Source of the DNA: Dipylidium caninum
Lineage: Eukaryota; Platyhelminthes; Cestoda; Cyclophyllidea; Dipylidiidae
Direction: 5' to 3'
Length of the DNA: 64,000 nucleotides
NCBI GenBank assembly: GCA_017562135.1
Contig: QEYB01001387.1
Span: 20,224 to 84,223, forward strand
Numbering within the stretch: the stretch's first letter is position 1; each line of letters starts with the position of its first letter. Under the pieces are notes generated by a model. The model saw nothing but the letters and a program-made list of their open reading frames with translations, had not been told where the DNA came from and ran no database searches. A program made the translations under genes and the position numbers. This document shows positions 46,519-58,539 of the stretch, piece after piece.

Positions 46519-46955
46519 CAGAACTGAACCATGTCCATTTATGGTCCCACAAATGCCAGGCGGGTTCTTTGAAGCATCGGAGAAACTGCAAATTAGTTAC
46601 TCTCATATACCTGTTTGAACGCTCTTCATTTTCACCAGTTATCCAGTCACTTTGCCTCGTCTCATGAAGGCGACACAGATTAGTGCCGATTCGTTGCAAT
46701 TAATCTCCTTGTAATTGAACCCTCATGGTTTGACTGCCCAATAATTGTGTCAATTTACCTTGCCAAGTGTGCAGTCCACGAGTAACATTCATCGGCTTGT
46801 CTGTCTAACTTCCTTTCTTACTCTGCCAATCTACATCATATCATCGAGCGAAAGCCATTGCAAGCTAACAGAACATGAAATGCCGTGGCACTCAACTGTC
46901 TCGCGGTACATCTAATGTCACCGTCCACCTGCCTCCAGCGACGCCAAAGTCAGTA
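46519..46955 (+). pseudogene. H4: diverged orphan exons 4 and 5
   Basis: Exon 4 homolog 46519-46588, after GTTTGCAG, in the frame CSRTEPCPFMVPQMPGG then FFEASEKL. It resembles the A version (FYEAMKKL) more than H1-H3 do and so links the H and A forms. The donor is CAAATT instead of GT, so it is probably dead. Exon 5 homolog near 46.94k reads RRQSQ stop. Confidence 0.5.
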
Positions 46956-47980
46956 AGGAGCGAGCGATAATCATTGGAGCTGTAGATTTGCAGCCTTACT
47001 TAAATGGCAATGCGGTACATTCACTCATCATGTGAAACCTTGAAAACCATCCATTTTCCCATATCTATAGACGCCGGTATGCCGAGGGTCTGCGAATTTT
47101 TCATTCTTTTATCAAAAATAAAACATCTTTGCTGCGAAATGCTACAACTACCTTTATATCCCTCTGCACGCACTTAGAACAGCGCATATATATTCTGCTC
47201 TGTAGCCAAGTCAAGAGCTGACACTCAGTATCTCTCGCTGTTTTATCTGTACCCGCGAACTGTTATTGTCTCAGATCTCGTCGAAGATTAAAGCAATTCA
47301 AATCAAGACGGCCTCACTCTGCCACAACACCAACAACTGACCTCGATGAAGGTGTTCTCGCCTGACAGACGAAAGGCATGTGAAGTGCTTTGACAATGTA
47401 TTCTATTCATAACAACCAAAGTGGATATTTCATTTCACCTTCTCCTCTAGGCAGCTGTATCTCAGCTATGCCGGTTGCATCTTCACGTTGTAATTGTGAA
47501 TTAGAGAATAACACAGAAAACTTGAGCTCAAAATTGTTCTACTCACAAGGCCTACTCGTGTCTTCGTCACCCACATTCATTTACCATTCATGAATTCCCA
47601 TCGGTTGGACGCGGTGTCGCGATGGAGACGGTAGATTCCGCAATAGTAATTAGAGTTGGAACTAGGCAAATGTGACCACGAAGGTGACCACGTTGCACAA
47701 TTTCGTCAGTCGGAGCAGTAAAAAGTGATTCTCTTTCACACGCTTGTGGTGGTGTCTGATTACTCTGCAGGATACTAACACTACGATGACGACATGCACA
47801 CTCCTTTTCTTTGGTAGTTACTTCGCACATAATGCGAAAGAGGAAAAAGTAGTCATGTTGCTGGCAGCACAACACGGCTGCAATCTTGGGGTGAGTGTGA
47901 TGTCCTTGAAGCTGATTAATTGAACGAATCCAGACTAAATGATCTGGATGGTGAAATGCACGCCGCCGTCACATCGCGCT
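46956..47980. other. 5' flank of gene E2
   Basis: Homologous to the A flanks but lacks about 150 bases that carry the 72-codon frame of A. Matches the inverted E1 flank. No gene called. Confidence 0.45.
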
Positions 47981-47986
47981 TCAAGG

Positions 47987-47992
47987 TATAAA
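47987..47992 (+). promoter_or_regulatory. TATA box of gene E2
   Basis: TATAAA in TCAAGGTATAAATTGAATGC, 49 bases before the start codon. Confidence 0.75.
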
Positions 47993-48035
47993 TTGAATGC
48001 TGTGCACTAAGCTCACCTGCTTTTCCACGAAAGTT

Positions 48036-49902
48036 ATGTTGTCTATCATATTCCTTCTCTCCACGCTTTCTCTCGCCACTACCTCCGCCGCCGATCGAAC
48101 AGATGATGCAGTTATCAGAATGAGACACAGTCCAACAAGTGAGTTAACTCTGAATGCACACGGAAGTGTCATTTGGGGAGAAGAAGAAAAAGAAGAAGAA
48201 GACGAAGAAGGAGAAGAAGAAGAAGAAGAAGAAGAGGAATCCGCGGTGGTAGGAGTAGATGTAAACCATTCTTTTCCTCCACTTCAGGCAACTGTCCCAC
48301 AGTGCACAATGTTACAACAGGAATTAGTCGCATTGCCAATTACCTCGTGACTCGCGCTTACGATACCTTAATCTTTAAGTGGCCCCTTGGTGAGGTCACC
48401 TGGAAATCGGCTCCGAGGGAATCCTCTTGGACATCAGAATGCTCATCTGACGCATCTGCAAGCAGTGTCTTCAATTGCTTTGTTGTTGTGAGCAACTTGC
48501 ATTTCAGCTACAGAGACCTTTCCATGAAGAATGGCAGGTAGGTTTGGTAGGCGTGTTCTACGAACCGCTTGTAGTACTCTATTTGTCCATATTACTTCTG
48601 CAAACATTTGACTTGGATGCATTTGTTCACGTGTTGTAGGGAAGTGGCAATAGAGCTAGCCTACTCTATCTACAATTTGGCCATTAACCTTCGTCTCATG
48701 CAGCAGGACGATTCGTTCATACGAATCACGAAAGCGTCTATTGATGGTCCCGAAGTCATGAGCAAGCACATTTCACTTCAGTATGGGGACGAGGAACTTG
48801 AAACAATCATAATCGGTGGGTTTCAGAAGGTTCTTCTAATGACATCCTGCCACATGGAGGAAAGACGAGGTATGCTTTAATTTTACTTTCACGTAAGACA
48901 TTCGTGCATTTGTGTTGGGCATTGGGGTTTGGCTGGTGTCTTGTCCTCCCTCTCACCTCATTCTGTGCTCAGAAATGAGCAGGATTATTAAACTAATTAA
49001 TCATTTCTCCGCAGACTAGCGGTCATTAACAGTAAGAAGGCTGGTTTGCGGAAAGAAGTGATGCCAATGGAATTGCGGACTTCTGCGAATTCATTAAGAT
49101 GGAATAGCTGCAAACACTGTAAGTTGAACGTTGTTTTCCCTTTAATGGGAGTCTGACGACCATGAGCTCGAAGGCAGAACGATGGAGATACTAGCAGACG
49201 AATGCAATGCCGTAGAGTGAGACGAAGACGGAAGGAGCACTGTCTACTGCTGCCTCAGTCGATATATGAGCGCGAGTGAAGACAGCGTGGCGCACAATTT
49301 GAGATGGCACTTTCGAAATACAGATAATAATTCATTATTCGTCAATATGCTAAGTAGCTTGTTCGCTTCTCCACCTCACGCCAGCCATATTCACATGTGG
49401 TCTGTGCAGAAGCCTCTTTATCCACCCACTTTATTGCAAAACTAACGCGTATGCATTTGTCATTTCAGACCAATCAAGGGATTTCTATGAAGCAATGGGG
49501 AAACTGGTTAGTTGGTTGGCTGCATATATCTTGACAAATCCCCTTCATTACCACTACTTGTCTATTTAAAGGCCTTCTTTCATTAGGTAGACACGCTCTA
49601 GTGCAGTGATGAGATCTACTTGACTTAGTTGTCCCTCCGTTTGTCAGCGTCCTGCCAACGCCTAAGTTGCAAGGGGTTTTCATTGGTTGTCCCATGCCAG
49701 TAGGCTTGTGACTTGGGAAACGCTTAGGTGGAAATAAATGAGAGACCCCATTAGTAAACGGACCATGAAATTGAGTGGAGACAACAAGTTATGAGGTTTA
49801 TCTAAGATGTGATATCTTGCACCCACTAACCATTCCCTACTCTCCACTCTCTTCCACTCTTGTCCATATTCCACTTGTTCACAGCTACGCCAAAGTCAGT
49901 GA
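48036..49902 (+). CDS. E2: intact secreted four-cysteine protein, subtype E (212 aa)
   Basis: Exons 48036-48138, 48288-48537, 48640-48869, 49469-49506 and 49885-49902: sizes identical to A2, total 639 nt, all junctions canonical. Signal peptide MLSIIFLLSTLSLATTSA; cysteines at 37, 86, 98 and 188; one sequon (NVT at N42), with the second lost (NCF). The tail is DQSRDFYEAMGKL plus LRQSQ. Intron 1 carries a (GAA)n tract, and intron 3 lacks the 480-bp block of A and C, so the gene is shorter. As in A, a cryptic acceptor in intron 3 (49013-49014) would add D and stop. A soluble secreted glycoprotein is inferred; the molecular role is unknown. Confidence 0.75.
48180..48238. repeat. (GAA)n microsatellite in E2 intron 1
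   Basis: Interrupted GAA/GAG repeat. The acidic reading frame across it is an artefact because it lies between donor 48139 and acceptor 48287. Confidence 0.9.
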
Positions 49903-51030
49903 TGAGAGGGGCGTCATCGTGGGAGCTCAACATCTGCGGCCTCTGCGATTGCTGGTCAACAGAATTTGTAAAGCGACGCCTAGTTGCTGATACATGTGCC
50001 AGTGTACAATGTTGGGTGCCAGTCAACCCTCTTTCCGTGTTGTGCGAGTAGCGCTGAAGTGAGGGGATTGTGCAGTTTTAGGGAAAGCCAAATGAATTTA
50101 AAGCACAGGGGTTGTGCTTAGTCAATGGAGACATACAATGGTTAGCGGAGAGGTTGGGTAGGTTCTGTCCTTATCTTACACCTCACATTAGTGGAAATCG
50201 TGGCGTTGAATTGAAACAGATGCAAAAGTGACCTATTAGATATAATCCGAGTACGAGTGACACCCACAGTCGGTGCTCACGTGGAAATGTTAAAGTGTTG
50301 AGCATGAAGTGAAAGCAAGGCGTATCAAATAGAGTAGGGGAGGTGGTGTGTAGACGTAGTTTGCTTCCATTGGGGTAGACGGGGAAGGGTTGAGTGTGCA
50401 TAGAGTAGGCAAGGGAGATTGCAGCTTGTGTAACGAAGAGGTTTTCCGTCGCAAAGTGATGCAAAAGGACGACTGCGTCAAGGACGGATGCTTCCGTGTT
50501 TGTCGCGTGGAAGGAATTGAATGGATGCAGTAGATAGGCTGCCTCTTGATGCCTTTTCTGGGCAAAGTAAGCACTGTTACCTCATGAGGCTTGAACAGTG
50601 CCAGATTTGACGGTACTCAAGCTGCGATTTGTCACACACTTGTCCACTTTAATCTAATCCATCTATCAAAAATGCTGAAAATCTGGAAATTCAGTGGCGC
50701 GGAAAACGTTGAAGTATGTGTCGAGGAAAGGTAGAATTTGTGGACGTCGAGATGAATTTGGCGTGGCTGACAATTGAATTGCGAAGAAAAGGTGGCAATG
50801 AATGACAGTATCAGTGGTGTCAGATGTTAGACAGTCTGTGAAGTGGCTAAGTAATTGGAATCATGTGCGTTCGTGCGTTCTACAGAGCCTTCGAAATGGC
50901 TTCTCCCATTCAGCCGCATTAGTAGAGAATCGACGCCTTCCCAGTTGTCGACCGACCCAGCAGCAGCACTTCAGCCACATGCACACCATCGTCTTAAGGC
51001 GCAGCCTCAATCTCCCGCATGAAGTAGAGT
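49903..51030. other. E2 3' flank with K3
   Basis: Starts like the A 3' flank. From about 50.18k it holds the K segment in minus orientation (frames 50183-50464 and 50290-50574 containing ATENLFVTQAAISLAYSMHT), then an unassigned stretch up to the inversion breakpoint near 51.03k. Confidence 0.4.
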
Positions 51031-51114
51031 AGAAGGGTGAAAACCGTGGTGTCTAAATGATTAAGCAACAAAATCGCAATTCAGCTTAATTTAGTTACTA
51101 GTTAGTATCATCTG

Positions 51115-52428
51115 GTTGGTGGCAAAAGCCAGTGGTGAATTGGCCGCGCAATGACAGTTCGTGATTTGGTTTATCTTGCAGATGCTGGCAGGAACTGCGC
51201 AGGATTGCCCTCCAGCTCATTGCAGATGGAGACGATGAAGCCAAAACCATCGAGTTCTGTGGCCATAGTTGTGTTCTGAGGAGATCGGACGTCTAATAAC
51301 ACAGACTTGAATCACCGAGACAAGTGAGACGAAAGAGCGCCAGTTGTGTTTTAGTTGGCGAAATGTGAATGAAAAGTGTCTCGAGTGATTTTCTCATTCT
51401 CTCCGCTACCAATGTCAAGAACAACAAAACCTTTTGGTGAGCAATCAGCGACTCGACTGCGCCTCAACAACGAAATAGGGCATTACAAAGAAATGTACAT
51501 TGTCTATTTGTTGACAGGTAATTCCACCACTGGGCACAGAACGCAGCCACCAACTTAAGGTGAACCTGAGGTCTTCCTCCCGAATTCATGTCGAGAACGC
51601 ATTGAAAGTGGTCTGTCGGCAGCACCTGCACCAAGTTGACAATCGTCTCAATGACAGTTGTGCCACCTCTCTTGCTTCTTCCCTGCAGCCCTTCTACGCA
51701 GTCTCTGCTACCTACTGCATTTCTTGAGAATCGGCCTGAGACAGCGTAACAAGACCGTTAGTGCATAATGCACTCGCGTCTTCCCTTGCAACAGTCGACA
51801 GCCATTGTTGCACTGGAAGGATTCGTGCGCTAACAAGACGAGGTTAGCATGAAGACGATCTCCAAATGAATTTTCGGAAAGAGTTGCAATTTAGAGCTGT
51901 GATGGTCCTCCAAAATTCACCATTATTCTAGCGTTGGAAACTACCCTTCAGACTGCCTTGCGTACAGCATTCGAGGCATCAGCTGGAGTGTCGCCTTAGA
52001 CTGCTTCAACCTGACCATTCAACTCGGTCACTTCATTGACTTCCCCCTACTCTGTGATTGGGCCGAAATGCTGACCAAGGTGGAGTCGCAGCTAAGAGCA
52101 GAGCCCATCCACTATCACGCAAATTCTTAAAACTCTGATCGTTGTTTACCCTCAGTGACTATACATTGTTCTCCATATGTCAGATTCAGCCGCCATTTTC
52201 CTTAACTGCACTCCCCCATTACTTTCTCACCATTGCAGCGGGGGAACGCTGGCTTTAGTCCACGTCAAAGCAACGGTCTTCGAACGACCACTCGGTGAAT
52301 ATGAAAGAGATCTGCCACTTGTGCTTCTGCCGATGAGTTGGTCTTCTCACAGGAGAGGAGGCATACTTACTTACTTTCACAGTATTGCCCTATTTCTCCC
52401 AATGTTGCACTATCGTCTAAAAATTTAG
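51115..52428 (+). pseudogene. R3: relic interrupted by a 618-bp replacement
   Basis: Exon-1-like part at about 51370-51500 (truncated frame). The exon-2 homolog at 52259-52428 is intact, with the same 170-nt size and stop as 37434-37265. Between them, 51633-52250 is sequence not seen in the other R copies, replacing the 87-bp piece found at 42390-42476. Confidence 0.5.
51933..52130 (+). other. Exon-like open frame (65 codons) in the unique 618-bp segment
   Basis: After ATTATTCTAG the frame reads VGNYPSDCLAYSIRGISWSV and continues to a stop at 52130, with conserved-protein-like composition (tryptophans, DCFNLTIQLG, a charged C-terminal part). I cannot assign it. It may be a captured exon from another gene, or a diverged family exon (AYSI recalls exon 3). 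Confidence 0.3.
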
Positions 52429-53960
52429 TTACTCGTAGGTAACGTGCCTCACCTGTATCAAAGGAGGTAAATTCGGCCAATATAAACAGGGCATGTCGGC
52501 TGTCATCCATACTGCTACGCATCTCCGTGGATTGGCGGTCATAGTCCCAAGGTAAAGGGAAAAATGATATGCGGGGAAATCATTTACCTTGGTGAGAATA
52601 ATACGCTCTAGCACACGGATTAGGGTAGTGTGTGGTGAAGCACCGTGACAAACATGTAATGGGGAGCAGACATTCGTGGACTGGCAGGTGTGGATAGGTC
52701 CCACCTTCTGACCCGATAGCTTATCATCTTTCGTCAATTTCACGGTTAACGTAGGGCGAGAAATGTGACACTGAGGCAAGAGAACTGCCAAATAAGGGTG
52801 CAGTCATGCCAAAACAGGGTAAGTGCGAGAACACTATTGCCAAGAATGTGCACGAATCTGTGACTTCTTCATGACAAGAGGCATAGTGGCTGGGTAAGTG
52901 GAGAGAATGCAGGGCGTTCAAAGGGATATGTGGAAGTAACCAACTTGCCAGTCTCCCTATTGTTGCCCAGCAAGCGCTTGTAGCTTCTGAAATAACAAGT
53001 GGACATGGTTCAGTTCTGCAGCAACCTGTGAGCAGAAAAGTGTAATTCTCCACACAGCCATGCCGAGGTGGCATGAGTGCTGTAGAGAAGTAAACATCCT
53101 GGTAAGCATATTTTGATGGTCTCGGATGAGATGGGATGCACTCGAACGGAGGGGAGGGGCCGTAGGCAATGGCCTAGGTTAGGCGAGTTGTTTCACTTCA
53201 CACGGTCAGAACAACAAAATACCAAAAGATTATAGCATCAAGTCTGCTCAACTCTGTGTGCGTCATGACACGGAAGCCATTGTGGTGGAATTAGTAGAAT
53301 TAATGGAGAGAATTTTTGTAGGTTAGTGCAACCAACCATTTTCCCATTACTTCATGGAAGGAAATTGACAACTCTGTGCGAACAAATGCATATGATGTTG
53401 TTGTGGGACATACTCGGAGAATTGAACTTGTCCTTCTCAATGGCCCAAGTCTGGTCGCTTGTGTGACGTGACGGTGGGATGGAATGAACAGGGTTGCAAT
53501 GGGAGGGTATGCGAGAGTGCCAATGAGGCACCGGACATATCACCTAGTTTTTGTAGAAGACTAAAGGGAAATACTGCCTCAATCTCACTTGTTAAATCGT
53601 GAAATTTTCGCAAGTCCCAACGCTACTCACACAGAGTAGCTCATAAATACCACTTGCAACTTAAGCTCTAAGAGCAGTCAAAAATAATCTGTCGTTAATG
53701 GAACACCATCAATTCATCACAGAGTCAATACGCGTCTGCGTCATGAAAGAATGCATTGTGTTCTGGACATTGTTGACAGTGGAGGGGATCTGTCGAAATA
53801 TATGCAGCCAAGCAAATGAACAGTTTTTCCCTTTGTTTCCACCGAAAACGATTGAAATCCATTGATTCGCCTGAAATGACAAAGAATACACTGATAAAAG
53901 TGGCTACTTCACAGACCACGCGTGAATGAGGCTGGGATGAGGTGGAGAAGCGAATATGCC
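52429..53960 (-). pseudogene. Inverted B module of unit 2, distal part
   Basis: Carries the conserved frame 52791-52429, the H-like exon-4 homolog (about 53.04-52.96k), the second exon-4 homolog (about 53.37-53.33k) and the ESMDFNRFRW remnant (about 53.87k). It matches 8.95-10.4k in reverse complement. Confidence 0.45.
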
Positions 53961-53984
53961 GCATAGCACACTAAGTACTCTCGA

Positions 53985-55065
53985 TCATCGCAACAGCTTC
54001 ACAATAAAGAACCAATTCGACTTCACAATGGGCATGCGATCCGCAGACAAAAGTGTACGAGTATTAGCAGAACTCAAAACGCACTTCGCACCATTCAAAT
54101 CTTCGTGCTCTCCAGTGGCAGGTACTGGCAAGAGCAGTTTATTTGATAAAGTGATGTTCATTGCCTGCTTCTCCACGTCACCTGCATCAACAGCTCGCCT
54201 GGCATGAGGCAGTGAGGATGTGCGCAAGCGAAAGGAGGACAGCCACGTTGAGACAGATCCTCATTACCAACTCTCTGACTCATGTCAGGCCATTTTGACA
54301 TGTGGGTGACGTCAGGTACCAAGCTGGTCTCAAATGAAACGAGTGAGTGTGAGAATGATAGAAATTAATGTCGAAATAATTGTCGTGACCTTTGGTGGTG
54401 AGGAGATGGTAGATGGTGCTGTGAAGAAGCAGACAACGCAAAGTTACTCACACGCTGTGAGTAGTAAATTATCAGAGAAAGTCATTCTCTACTCAAACTC
54501 CGTTGACGGCATCAATGGTCTCCGCCTTCTCCTCCTAAATTGCTATTTCTCAAGCCATTGACCTTTCCGATTTTTTCACATTTATCCTAAGCGTTATTAT
54601 TTATAGAGCCTTTGATACTACCGCCGTGAGTGGGTGCAAATGCTGGTGACAGAACGGCAGTATGTAGGATAGCGTTATGCGAACTAGGGAAGTCGGAAGA
54701 GAGACTAAGGATATCGTTGACAACGACGATCGAAGAAAACCTATCGGTGCCCTGCAGGAATACAAGAAAATTAAAAGGAAGTACGCTGACGAGGAGAGTA
54801 CCCAGGTGTTTGTTGTGCGTATTTTCCAACATTTTCCCCCTTTTCCATTACGTTTATTTGAGGACGACGGATAGACTGAGTGGGATAATGCATTTCCGTA
54901 GAGGTGAAATCGCGTTGTCCTTGCGGACCAAACTCGCTCGTGTACATTATACACAGCTTCACTTATAAAGATGTGTCTCAGACCAAGTGTTAAAAGGTTG
55001 CTGTGATGAGCAGAGAATGCAGCCGAAAGAATGAGGAGAAGAATAAGAAGCTGGAGAGTTAGCAC
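53985..55065 (-). pseudogene. D2: start-less gene with intact signal-peptide frame
   Basis: Exon 1 homolog 55065-54963 (103 nt) with GTG in place of ATG and the same degenerate promoter as D1. It has substitutions relative to D1 (for example TLGLRHIFI against TIGLRHIFT) but no frameshift. Following homologs: 54751-54587 (exon 3-like), 54418-54280 (exon 2-like), 54198-53985 (exon 3-like). Confidence 0.55.
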
Positions 55066-55139
55066 AAATGCCTTTGAGAGGGATGTGAACCTGATGCAGG
55101 CGATTCAAGTTAATCCTTGAAGCATGTGGTGCCGACAGT

Positions 55140-56405
55140 GTGATTTCCATCATCTAGACCATGCCCGCTGCATTCATTGCATTGATCAGTGATAAAGACC
55201 TCGAGCCCACCTCAATTTGGTGGCTGCGTTCTGTTTCCAAATCGTAAATACACGGTAAATCGGTCAGCCGACTCAGTTGGATTCGCCTCCCCACATACGT
55301 GTGATCAAATAGTAAATAAGTTACATGGAGTTGTCTTTTGACAAATAGACATGGTATATTTCTTTACAATGCTCCTACTTCTGTGGTGAAACGTTGCTTC
55401 GTTGGTGACTGCTCATCAATATTATTGGTGCTTTTGAACTTGGTAGTGAAGTAACTGGACAAGGACTCAGCACAATCATAGTGTCTAGTGGCAATAATTC
55501 GGGGCACAGAGCTGGATGTCGGAGAACATAGTGCCAGCAGAAGAAGCTTTATGGAATAAAATGAATAGAGCTTGCTCGGCTTGCATCCACGTTCTATGAG
55601 AGCTGCGCGGTTGCTGTTACTCGTTTTCTCCACAATTTACACCGCCACCGTCACCGGTTTAGATAATCTGCTTTTCAGTCTCTCCGAGTGTGTGTCTGTG
55701 CGTGCGTCTGTGTCTGCATATGGACAAATAAATCTTTGTGAATCTCCTTAGTCGCCTTCACAGGAATGGAGCTCACGGAGTGGTGAATGTGGCAAGCCAA
55801 ACAGTTGATTTGCTGTTGCATGATGGAGACTACACGTAGGCACTCATGTGTTAAGAGGTGTAACTAGGTGTAGAACTTTCTCTATGTTCTCATTGAGACG
55901 CTGACGATATGTTTGATTATTAGAGAGATAAGGTGGACGACCATTTTTGCACAGAATCTACACTAACGCTCTCACAGTCTGGTAATCGGTTTTCACTTAC
56001 AGCAGTTGAGGAAGAGTAAATTGCATGGTGAAATAGGAGAAGTAGGTTAGTTGGTGAGTCCGTGGGAGGGTTGTCGAATATGTGGACTGCGTGCCACTTT
56101 GGATAAGCAAATGCAAACACTTGACCTGCCTCGGAAACCTCCGCTTGAGACAAGCATCACAGAGTTAGACATGGATGCGAACAGGATTGTTCACTAGTTG
56201 CGGCAATTGACTACACGTCTGTAGGATGTCATCCTTAGTTTCACCGACAGTGTGAGGTTATGGGTGACATGATCGGCCCTTCATGAACGCTATCGCATTC
56301 TATCCCATCACCCCTCGTCACCACACACAGTCGACCAGAGGATGGGCTAACGAGAAAGACAATTTTAATCCTCCGAGTAATCTGGAGAACAAAATAGTAC
56401 ACCTT
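55140..56405 (-). pseudogene. F2: diverged R-like segment
   Basis: Near-identical copy of F1, with the minus frames 55633-55364 and 56153-55920 open. Same interpretation as F1. Confidence 0.35.
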
Positions 56406-56625
56406 TGTTATTTCAGACGATCGAAGTGGTTGGCTGATTTGTCCGGTGCACAAAGATAGCAAAAATGCCCCCAAATAATTACACTAACTCAACAAAAATG
56501 TCTCCCGTGCCATGAGATACGCAAAGTTGTACAGAATTGACGCAATAATGTCTTGCATCTTTGTTGCTCAGACCGCGAGAGGTGAATCCAGTCGACTAAC
56601 CTAGAAAATTGCCTACTCTTCCCCT

Positions 56626-56660
56626 CGCCTCGCCTCGCCTCGCCTCGCCTCGCCTCGCCT
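56626..56660. repeat. (CGCCT)7 minisatellite
   Basis: Seven perfect units followed by a CTCCT tract to about 56720. It is the intermediate allele of the tract at 27946. Confidence 0.95.
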
Positions 56661-56850
56661 CATTTCGCTTTGCCTCTCCTCCTCTCCTCTCCTCTCCTCT
56701 CCTCTCCTCTCCTCTCCTCTCCGTTCCATCCCATTCCATCCAATCCGAGAGCATCAAAATAAGTTTACCAGGATGTTTACTTCTCTACTTTATATATGCC
56801 ATTTCGGCTTGGGTGTGTTGGGAACTTAGTATATGTGTTTATCCTCACAG

Positions 56851-57262
56851 TTGGCTGCAGAACTAAATCCTTTCCGCTTTTTATTCCACACATGTCTAGT
56901 GGTTTACTTGAACTAATCGGGAAACTGGTAAGCTAGTTACTTTCACATATCTGTTTGAACGCCTTCATTCTCTTGACGAAGACACAGATTAGTGCTGACT
57001 CGATGCTATTAATCTTCTTGTAATTGCACCCTCACGACTTGACTGCCCCTTTATATTGTCAAATTACCTTGCCAAGTCTGCAGGCCACGAGTAACATTCA
57101 TCGGCTGGTTTGTCCCACTTCCTTTCTTAAGCTGACAATCTACATCATATCATCGAGCAAAGCCATTCGAAGCTAACAGAACATGAAGTGCAGTGGCACT
57201 CAACTGTCGCGAGTTACATTTAATGCCACCGTCCACTTGCCTCCCGCTACTCCAAAGTCAGT
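56851..57262 (+). pseudogene. H3: orphan exons 4 and 5 with damaged signals
   Basis: Exon-4 homolog 56851-56927 has one extra G after the acceptor relative to H2. The exon-5 acceptor has mutated from CCAG to CCCG (near 57247), followed by LLQSQ stop. Both point to loss of function in this copy. Confidence 0.5.
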
Positions 57263-58490
57263 AAGGAGCGAGCGATAATCATTGGAGCTGTAGATTTGCA
57301 GCCTTACTTAAATGGCAATGCGGTACATTCACTCATCATTGCCTCTTTCGCATCACCGACATTACTGCCCATGTGAAACCCTGAAAACCATCCATTTTCC
57401 CATGTCTATAGGCGCCGGTATGCCGAAGGTCTGCGTATTTTTGACTCTTTATCATAATGAAACAGCTTTGCTACAAACTGCTCCAACTTGCATTTTATCC
57501 ATCTGAACGCAGTTAGAGCAGCGCATGTACACTGTGCTATGTAGCACGGTCGAACGCTGACACGCAATACCTCACGCTATTTTAGCTGTGCACACGAAGT
57601 GTCGTTGTCTCAGATCTCGTCGCAGATTAAAGCATTACGAATCAACACGGCCTCATTGTTCCACAGCGCCAACAGCCGGCTGCGATGGAGGTATTCTCGC
57701 TTGACAGACAGAAAGCATGGAAAGTGCTTTGACAATGTATTCTATCCGTAGCAGCAAAAGTGAATAGTTCATTTTGCCTTCTCTTCCAGGGAAGGGTATC
57801 TCAGCTTGCTCGTTGCAGCTTCACTCTTGATGGGTGAATTGGAGAATAATGCAGAACCTATCGCCCATCATAGTCTTACGCAAAAAGCCTTTTCTTATTT
57901 TCTTCACCCACATGCATTGAGCGACGATACATTCCCATCGGTTTGATGCGGTTACACGATGGAGACCTTCGATCCTGCTATAATAATCAGAGTTGGAACG
58001 AGGTAAGTGTGATTACGAAAGTTACTAATTTGCACAATTTCGTGAGTCGGTACCAGTAAAGGCTGTTTCTGCTTTCACACACTTTGGTGGTGTCTGCTTT
58101 CTCCACGAGACTAACGCTAACTTGACGACATGCACATTCCATTTCCATAGTATTTAATTAGCGCATAATACCAAACAAGAACGGAACATGCACATTGTTG
58201 CGTCGAAGAGGCAGCTTCTTTAGGGACGGAGAATCCCTAGACATACAAGTCACGTCACTTGTCTACCAAATGTGCTCTCTTTTGGCGCCCAAGTACTGTG
58301 TATCAGGAAGCAGAGCACCGACGGCTACCAATAAGTTTGCCACTCGTGAAAAATTAGCTGACCTCTTGGCAACACAACACAGTGGCAATCGTAAAGTGTT
58401 TGAGTTTTTATGAGAGCGATTTAGTGCCAAGAAGCCAGGGACAATGATCTAGATAGTGGAATGCAACCCGACATCACAACACGCTCCAAG
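57263..58490. other. 5' flank of gene A3
   Basis: Copy of the A1 and A2 flanks; 72-codon frame at 58195-58413. No gene called. Confidence 0.5.
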
Positions 58491-58491
58491 G

Positions 58492-58497
58492 TATAAA
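58492..58497 (+). promoter_or_regulatory. TATA box of gene A3
   Basis: TATAAA in AAGGTATAAATTGAATG, 48 bases before the start codon. Confidence 0.75.
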
Positions 58498-58539
58498 TTG
58501 AATGCCTGCATCAAGGTGGTACGCTTTTCCACGAAAGTT

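Noticed and set aside
48173..48541. Poly-E and poly-R open frames across the (GAA)n tract
   Set aside because: The tract lies in intron 1 between a good donor (48139) and acceptor (48287).
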